Assembly (NCBI GenBank): GCA_964564655.1
Contig: CAZMBO010000050.1
Location: forward strand, 1 to 12,172
From: UBA8687 sp964564655
Lineage (GTDB): Bacteria > Nitrospinota > Nitrospinia > Nitrospinales > VA-1
Direction: 5' to 3'
DNA length: 12,172 nt
Part shown: piece by piece, positions 7,653 to 12,172 of the stretch
How positions within the stretch are numbered: position 1 is the stretch's first letter
Layout: every line of letters starts with the position of its first letter
The notes under the pieces: generated by a model
The model's database searches: none
The model's input: only the letters and a program-made list of their open reading frames with translations
What the model was told of the DNA's origin: nothing
Program-made: the position numbers and the translations under genes

Positions 7653-7728
7653 CCCTGCTATACTTTTTACAATTCCTCCATCATTTCAGAAAAATACATT
7701 TTCCATTCCTACCCCTGCTATCTTTTTA
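7653..7728. repeat. Pair of short direct repeats 60 bp apart
   Basis: CCCTGCTATaCTTTTTA (7653-7669) recurs as CCCTGCTATCTTTTTA (7713-7728), offset by exactly 60 bases and differing by one inserted base. The first copy contains TGcTATACT, an extended -10-like element, with TTGATT at 7638-7643 as a possible -35 at a short 15-base spacing. The repeats may be regulatory, or the trace of a small duplication. They lie in the C-rich region between carB and the SUMF1-like gene. Confidence 0.5.
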
Positions 7729-7749
7729 TTCAACTATTTTATTCATTTT
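7661..7749 (+). terminator. Candidate Rho-dependent termination region after carB
   Basis: By hand count this 89-base stretch has 22 C and only 2 G, with many YC dinucleotides and no evident hairpin. That composition is typical of Rho utilisation sites. It begins about 40 bases after the carB stop, and I see no intrinsic terminator there. It is a compositional inference only, as such stretches also occur by chance in AT-rich intergenic DNA. Confidence 0.3.
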
Positions 7750-7755
7750 GATTAC

Positions 7756-7784
7756 TTGACCGATTCTGGCTCAGACAGTACAAT
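7756..7784 (+). promoter_or_regulatory. Promoter of the SUMF1-like gene, placed for a leaderless transcript
   Basis: TTGACC (7756-7761) and TACAAT (7779-7784) are separated by 17 bases, close to a consensus sigma-70 promoter. Only seven bases (TCACGGC) separate the -10 box from ATG 7792. Transcription would thus begin at or within a base or two of the start codon. The lack of a Shine-Dalgarno before that ATG agrees. Confidence 0.6.
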
Positions 7785-7791
7785 TCACGGC

Positions 7792-8520
7792 ATGAAAAAT
7801 TCTGCTCTGCTAGTAATATTTTTATCTTTGTTTTTTCCCAGCCTTTTGTTCGCTAATGAAGATGGAATGATCTTAATTGAATCCGGCTGTTTTATCATGG
7901 GAACCAACAATGATGGAATTTATGAAGATCACGACGATAATTATCGGGAAAAACCAGCTCATAAAGTATGCTTGGATAGTTTTTATTTGGACACCTATGA
8001 AGTAACACAAAAAAAATGGGATACCATTATGAGTTTTAATCGTTCCGTCTTTCATCATCCTGATCGACCAATTACCCACATTAATTGGCGTGAAGCTAGA
8101 GCTTATTGCAAAAAAACAGGAAAAAGGTTGCCTACCGAAGCAGAGTGGGAGTATGCAGCTCGTGCTGGAAGTCAAACAAAGTTCCCTTGGGGTGATGAAA
8201 TTGATGATGATCGAATGTGGTATTCCGGAAACTCACCACGGCAGGTCCCGCAGATTGGTAAAAAACGCCCCAATTCATGGGGATTGCACGATATGATGGG
8301 TAATGTATGGGAATGGGTAGAAGACTGGTTCTCCCCCGAATATTACAAAAATAGTTCGGCAAAAAATCCAAAAGGCCCACCTAGGCAAAGTTTTAGAGTT
8401 ATACGCGGTGGTTCGTGGATGAGTGATGCTGAATATTTACGGGTTACCGTCCGCCATAGAGGCATGTCAGATCCTACTGAGAATTATTGGGTTGGAGTAC
8501 GATGCGCTAAATCTCCTTAG
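7792..8520 (+). CDS. Exported SUMF1/FGE-sulfatase-domain protein (not a canonical formylglycine-generating enzyme)
   Basis: This is a 242-residue protein with a signal peptide (MKNSALLVIFLSLFFPSLLFA, probable cut after A21), followed by one SUMF1-type domain. Family hallmarks are IESGCFIMG (29-37), YEVTQKKW (69-76), INWREARAYC (97-106), KRLPTEAEWEYAARAG (111-126), FPWGD (131-135), GLHDMMGNVWEWVEDW (164-179), VIRGGSWM (203-210) and GVRCAKSP (235-242). True formylglycine-generating enzymes carry a redox cysteine pair shortly before the GFRC-like end. Here the matching segment is LRVTVRHRG, without cysteine, and no sulfatase gene is nearby. It is thus probably a periplasmic domain protein of unknown function. 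A longer frame from TTG 7756 is open, but that TTG falls in the promoter, and ATG 7792 gives a clean signal peptide. Confidence 0.88.
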   Translation: MKNSALLVIFLSLFFPSLLFANEDGMILIESGCFIMGTNNDGIYEDHDDNYREKPAHKVCLDSFYLDTYEVTQKKWDTIMSFNRSVFHHPDRPITHINWREARAYCKKTGKRLPTEAEWEYAARAGSQTKFPWGDEIDDDRMWYSGNSPRQVPQIGKKRPNSWGLHDMMGNVWEWVEDWFSPEYYKNSSAKNPKGPPRQSFRVIRGGSWMSDAEYLRVTVRHRGMSDPTENYWVGVRCAKSP

Positions 8521-8541
8521 CTGTTTAATCACAAAAATATC

Positions 8542-9174
8542 TTGGACCGCAAAGTCGTAAACAGGTTATATAAAAAGCTTTCGAAACAATTGGGAGCCGC
8601 TGAATCGGAACTGGATTATAATAACCATTTCGAATTACTTATAGCAGTTATTTTAAGCGCACAATCTACCGATAAAACAGTAAATTCAGTCGCCAATGAC
8701 CTCTTTAGCATCTGCTCCACCCCAGAGTCCATATTATTATTAGGCCAAAAAAAGCTTCAGAAAATTATAAGACCTGTAGGCCTTTCACCCACAAAATCCA
8801 AAAATATAATCTCCACGTGTAAAATATTATTGGATAAGCATAACGGAGAAGTCCCTGGCAATCGAGAGGCATTAGAATTTTTGCCCGGAGTAGGCCGGAA
8901 AACAGCCAACGTAGTTTTAAATGAAGGCTTTGGCCATTCAACCATTGCTGTCGACACACATGTGTTTCGAGTGTCAAACAGAACAGGCTTAGCGATTGGA
9001 AAAACCACTCTCGACACTGAAATAGAATTGCTTCGTGTCACGCCAAAAAAATGGGCGGCAAATGCTCACCGCTACTTAATTCTTCATGGACGATACGTTT
9101 GCAAAGCAAAAAACTTTAACTGCCAAGAATGTGTCATAAATAAAGAATGTGAGTTTTTTGGCAAGAATATTTAA
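8542..9174 (+). CDS. nth: Endonuclease III, DNA glycosylase/AP lyase
   Basis: This enzyme removes oxidised pyrimidines from DNA and nicks the abasic site in base excision repair. The 210-residue length fits E. coli Nth (211). The helix-hairpin-helix LPGVGRKTANVVL carries catalytic K120. D138 is in AVDTHVFRV. ILSAQSTD (37-44) is conserved. The 4Fe-4S loop is C187-X6-C194-X2-C197-X5-C203, intact. The start is TTG 8542. No ATG or GTG lies in frame between the preceding stop and there, and the length agrees with the family. There is no visible Shine-Dalgarno. It begins 21 bases after the SUMF1-like gene and may be co-transcribed with it. Confidence 0.95.
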   Translation: MDRKVVNRLYKKLSKQLGAAESELDYNNHFELLIAVILSAQSTDKTVNSVANDLFSICSTPESILLLGQKKLQKIIRPVGLSPTKSKNIISTCKILLDKHNGEVPGNREALEFLPGVGRKTANVVLNEGFGHSTIAVDTHVFRVSNRTGLAIGKTTLDTEIELLRVTPKKWAANAHRYLILHGRYVCKAKNFNCQECVINKECEFFGKNI

Positions 9175-9177
9175 TTA

Positions 9178-9939
9178 ATGCCTCGTATTAAAAAAGTTCA
9201 TAGTTTCAATTCAGTAATCAATCGGCTTAAAAATATTTCAATCTATCCAGGAAGTGTTGAAACCATAAAGACATATGAAACCTCCGCCGGATTTTATCCA
9301 CTTATTAAAATTGTGCTTGGTAAGGGAAACTCTCTCCGCGTCCTTATTTCTGCAGGAATTCATGGGGATGAACCTGGGGGAGTAGAATCAATCTTAAGTT
9401 TTTTAAGAAACAAGGAATATTTAGATTATGTAAATGAATGGGAAATCACTTTGTTGCCTTGCATTAATCCCTATGGTTACGAATTTGGCACCCGTGCAAA
9501 TCATCAGGGAAACGATTTAAATAGACTTTTCATGGTGAAGGACCCTCCCTTAGAAGTAAGTTTTGCACAATCAATTTTAGACATAGGCTTTAACCTAATA
9601 ATAGATTTACACGAAGACAATGAAAGTCAAGGCTATTATCTTTATCAAAATGGGTTGAGCAAAAAACATGAAAGAATGGGATTGGAAATATTAAATTCCT
9701 TAGATGGCATTATGCCTATAAATTTAGAAACTGAAATTGCTGGCTCAAAGGCATATCAGGGGATAATCGGAAAAGAGCTGGAAATTTCCTCAATGGATTG
9801 GTGGCCGATGGCTTTATACGGTTTATCCAAAGGAACTCAAATGTGCCTTACCCTAGAAACTTCTAGCCTATTTGATATGGAAACAAGGATCAACGCCCAT
9901 TTAACTGCAATAAAAACCGCTTTTAAGCACTTTCAATAA
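9178..9939 (+). CDS. Cytoplasmic M14-type zinc carboxypeptidase / succinylglutamate desuccinylase-like protein
   Basis: This 253-residue protein has the M14/AstE-AspA zinc-hydrolase pattern. The metal ligands are H62 and E65 in GIHGDEPGG and H145 in DLHED. The substrate-binding Arg region is NPYGYEFGTRANHQGNDLNR (R106, N115-R116). The likely catalytic Glu is E227 in LTLETSS. It should hydrolyse an amide or peptide bond, with the substrate unknown. The DLNR and GTR elements resemble small murein-peptide amidases such as MpaA as much as amino-acid deacylases. It has no signal peptide or membrane segment, so it acts in the cytoplasm, perhaps in peptide recycling. It begins three bases after the nth stop with no Shine-Dalgarno, so expression from the same transcript is likely. 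Its stop is ten bases from the converging gene's stop. Confidence 0.82.
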   Translation: MPRIKKVHSFNSVINRLKNISIYPGSVETIKTYETSAGFYPLIKIVLGKGNSLRVLISAGIHGDEPGGVESILSFLRNKEYLDYVNEWEITLLPCINPYGYEFGTRANHQGNDLNRLFMVKDPPLEVSFAQSILDIGFNLIIDLHEDNESQGYYLYQNGLSKKHERMGLEILNSLDGIMPINLETEIAGSKAYQGIIGKELEISSMDWWPMALYGLSKGTQMCLTLETSSLFDMETRINAHLTAIKTAFKHFQ

Positions 9940-9949
9940 TAAACAATTC

Positions 9950-12172
9950 TCAACCGGTTTTCGGTGAAATAACAGGAATTACGATTGACTCCCCCACTGT
10001 TAAAGAACGCATATCTTTATCAGCGTTATAGCTACTGAGAAGCCATAGCGGGATGGTATATATTTCATTGCAGATTTCCCACAAAGTGTCTCCTTTTTCA
10101 ACATTTCTTTTAGCCAACTTTCGTATTTCGTAATTATTAAAGAAGTCTTCTTGAATTGCTTTATGATATTCCTGCCTTTTTTCTTCAAATTTATCAGGCC
10201 CTATATTTTTGAAACTGACACGAAGTTTATCATGGAAGGTTATTTCATCTTTGCCTTTTATTTTGTTGATTTTTTTCAATTCACCCACTGACATCAGAGC
10301 CCATTCCGCATAGTGGCTAAGGGTTTCATCAAAATCTACCCGTATCGTGCCTATTTTTTGACGATTCTGAGCGGAAAACGATACAGGCATAAATGCAGGT
10401 CTATTTTTATTTAAACTACCATTTGTCTTCGTATTGCCAATAACCTTCAAATTTTTATTTATAACAACCTTATCAATTTCAATCCCTTTTTGATTACTGG
10501 GAGAAGCATTTCCTACTAGTATTCGATCTTCCGGAAGTTTGGCACTATTTATTTTATTTTTTTTCTTAGTTTTAACTGGGGTTGTAAAATTATTAGCAAT
10601 CCTTAATTTTTGTCCTGGATGCAAAGAGTTAGGGTCTCTTATGCTGTTTAAACTTTTTAAATAAGTAACATTTGTATCAAAGCGCTTTGCAATCTTGGAG
10701 AGATTGTCATTTTTCTTCACCCAATAATAATCGCCCTGCATTCTCTTTTTCTTTACTTCAAGTTTAGCAAGCCTGATGGGTAAGCTTGATTGCGGGATTT
10801 TTATTCTTTGCCCAGGATAAAGAGAATTGGGGTTTTTAATATGATTGATCTTTGCTAGAAAGCGCGTATTGGTATTAAAGCGTTTGGCAATTTTGGAAAG
10901 ATTGTCGTGCCTTCTAATTCTATAAGAAACTAATGTATAATTTTCAGGGGCATAATTTGCATAGCGAATGGACGATTTGGATTTTCCTTTTGGTAATTGT
11001 AATACCTGCCCAATATAAATTCTATTTCCCCTCCTAATAGTATTAGACGCCTTTAACGATTGAACACTGGTACCAAACCTCAGGGCAAGTGCTGAAAGGG
11101 TATCTCCTCTCCTCACAGTATAAAATTTAGACCGTATTTGCCTTGAATAAAGGGCTGTTTTTGGAATTTTATTATAATTGGAACGTAAATCTTTAATTTC
11201 TGATGCCGGTGCTTGAAAAACATACCCTTTGGGAATCCTTTTCTCGCCAATTAAAACCGGTCGTCTTAAAGAGGGGTTTGATTCAGCTATTTCCTCCCTT
11301 GTCATATTGAAATAATTTACGGCTGTATTAATATTTACATAATCAGGCAAGCGGAATGAGACCCGCCTAAGGGGTTTTTTAATATTTAATAAGGGAAAAT
11401 ATTTATTCTGATTCTTTACAACATGGAGAGCGGCAAGAAATTCCGGATAAAAATTTCTGGAAGCAAAACCAAAAGTGCGACTTCTATACTTTTTGATTAT
11501 CTTAACAATATCACTACCATGCCGTTTTTGAGCCCGTTGCATACCTCGAAGACCATGGTTATAAGCAGTAATAGCTAAAGGCCAGGACCTTACGACCTCA
11601 TAATTTTTTTTCAATAATTTGGCGGCTCCATAGGTAGCAAGAATTGGATCCCTTCTCTCGTCTACATCGTATCCAACCCTCATAAATAATCGTCCCGTGC
11701 TACGAGTGAATTGCCAAATACCCGCAGCACCTGCACTGGAGTATGCTTTTAACTGAAAAGATGATTCCACATGCGGCAAAACACTCAATTCCTCAGGGAG
11801 ATTATACTGTTTAAATATTCTTTTTATTTCATCCATGTATAGCCCGGAACGTTCAATTCCCGCTTGAAATCGATCTTTAAGGCCCCATTGACCACGGATT
11901 CGTCGAGATGCTTTGTAATGGTTCTTTTTGACCAGTTGATAAACACGAAGTTCTTCACCCTTCAATTTCGATTTATTTTTTGTTTTTGCTATCCTCCTTA
12001 ATATTCGTTTGTACTTAGCCTTTATTTTTTCTAACTTTCTATCTTTAGCTCTTCTACTTAAATGTTTTTTACCAAAATAAACTACTTCATAAACTATCCC
12101 CAGATCATTCATGTCGTGAATCACAGCATGTTGGGTTGTGTATTCACTATATATTTTTTTCCAAAAATTGAC
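9950..12172 (-). CDS. MltD-like membrane-bound lytic murein transglycosylase with LysM repeats (5' end outside window)
   Basis: The protein cleaves peptidoglycan glycan strands. Residue numbers here count from the GTG at 12124-12122. The SLT domain (about 106-230) has the catalytic Glu E120 in LPHVESSF, then GIWQFT (135-140) and AYNHG (187-191). LysM modules lie at about 334-379, 400-444 and 466-509, with a weaker one near 594-636 and a last one at about 673-717. They bind peptidoglycan. A degenerate segment at 253-305 (SFRLPDYVNINTA) is also family-like. The chain is strongly basic near its start (SRRAKDRKLEKIKAKYKR). No signal peptide appears. The frame stays open without a stop from that GTG to the window edge (16 more codons, including YTTQHAVIHDMNDLG), so the true start and export signal almost certainly lie beyond 12172. 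Confidence 0.92.
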   Translation of the reverse strand, partial: VNFWKKIYSEYTTQHAVIHDMNDLGIVYEVVYFGKKHLSRRAKDRKLEKIKAKYKRILRRIAKTKNKSKLKGEELRVYQLVKKNHYKASRRIRGQWGLKDRFQAGIERSGLYMDEIKRIFKQYNLPEELSVLPHVESSFQLKAYSSAGAAGIWQFTRSTGRLFMRVGYDVDERRDPILATYGAAKLLKKNYEVVRSWPLAITAYNHGLRGMQRAQKRHGSDIVKIIKKYRSRTFGFASRNFYPEFLAALHVVKNQNKYFPLLNIKKPLRRVSFRLPDYVNINTAVNYFNMTREEIAESNPSLRRPVLIGEKRIPKGYVFQAPASEIKDLRSNYNKIPKTALYSRQIRSKFYTVRRGDTLSALALRFGTSVQSLKASNTIRRGNRIYIGQVLQLPKGKSKSSIRYANYAPENYTLVSYRIRRHDNLSKIAKRFNTNTRFLAKINHIKNPNSLYPGQRIKIPQSSLPIRLAKLEVKKKRMQGDYYWVKKNDNLSKIAKRFDTNVTYLKSLNSIRDPNSLHPGQKLRIANNFTTPVKTKKKNKINSAKLPEDRILVGNASPSNQKGIEIDKVVINKNLKVIGNTKTNGSLNKNRPAFMPVSFSAQNRQKIGTIRVDFDETLSHYAEWALMSVGELKKINKIKGKDEITFHDKLRVSFKNIGPDKFEEKRQEYHKAIQEDFFNNYEIRKLAKRNVEKGDTLWEICNEIYTIPLWLLSSYNADKDMRSLTVGESIVIPVISPKTG

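Noticed and set aside
7756..7791. TTG 7756 as the start of the SUMF1-like gene
   Set aside because: It adds 12 residues before a clean signal peptide, and the bases form a near-consensus promoter ending seven bases before ATG 7792.
9950..9967. Small hairpin ACCG-GTTTT-CGGT near the converging stops as a bidirectional terminator
   Set aside because: The stem is only four base pairs and no T-run follows on either strand.
1..12172. CRISPR arrays, tRNA or rRNA genes, insertion sequences, phage genes
   Set aside because: Reading both strands I found no regularly spaced repeats, cloverleaf-like segments, transposase motifs or phage proteins. The window is essentially housekeeping genes.

Overview
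The window is an AT-rich bacterial chromosomal segment. It carries a de novo pyrimidine operon (pyrR-pyrB-pyrC-carA-carB, + strand), then three unrelated + strand genes, then one converging - strand gene. An exported lytic transglycosylase with LysM repeats and a Sec-type signal peptide on the SUMF1-like protein suggest a Gram-negative (diderm) bacterium. The gene order, low GC and protein style fit a marine Nitrospinota-like or deltaproteobacteria-like lineage, but that is only a guess from reading. A block of exactly 100 Ns at the carA/carB junction shows that this is a scaffolded draft assembly.

Positions 1-377 hold the last codons of an unidentified basic protein and then the pyr leader. 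The leader can be read in detail. There is a TTGACT/TGcTAAACT promoter at 197-224. A PyrR-binding hairpin at 240-272 has a loop matching the known PyrR recognition consensus at every position. A 33-codon leader peptide ORF spans 280-381. An intrinsic terminator with a T9 tract (303-345) lies inside that ORF. The Shine-Dalgarno-like AAAGGG of the leader peptide is the 3' arm of the PyrR hairpin, and the leader stop codon overlaps the pyrR ATG as ATGA. This predicts translation-coupled attenuation: PyrR with uridine nucleotides hides the leader ribosome site, no ribosome covers the terminator, and transcription stops. Without PyrR the ribosome melts the terminator and is delivered to pyrR, which has no ribosome site of its own. 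A similar ribosome-dependent scheme was proposed for the Thermus pyr cluster. The classical Bacillus scheme uses an antiterminator RNA instead.

Positions 378-7623 encode PyrR (regulator), PyrB (aspartate carbamoyltransferase), PyrC (class I dihydroorotase), CarA and CarB (carbamoyl-phosphate synthetase). These cover the first three steps of UMP synthesis plus the regulator. pyrI, pyrD, pyrE, pyrF and pyrK are not here. The first genes are tightly overlapped (ATGA at pyrR/pyrB, 17 bp at pyrB/pyrC). No intrinsic terminator follows carB, but a strongly C-rich, G-poor stretch (7661-7749) may be a Rho-dependent one.

Positions 7756-9939 start with a strong promoter-like element placed so that the SUMF1-like exported protein would be made from a leaderless mRNA. 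It is followed by nth (endonuclease III) and an M14-type zinc carboxypeptidase/AstE-like gene, each nearly abutting the one before. Positions 9950-12172 (- strand) hold an MltD-like lytic transglycosylase with LysM repeats. Its frame stays open to the window edge, so its N-terminus lies outside.
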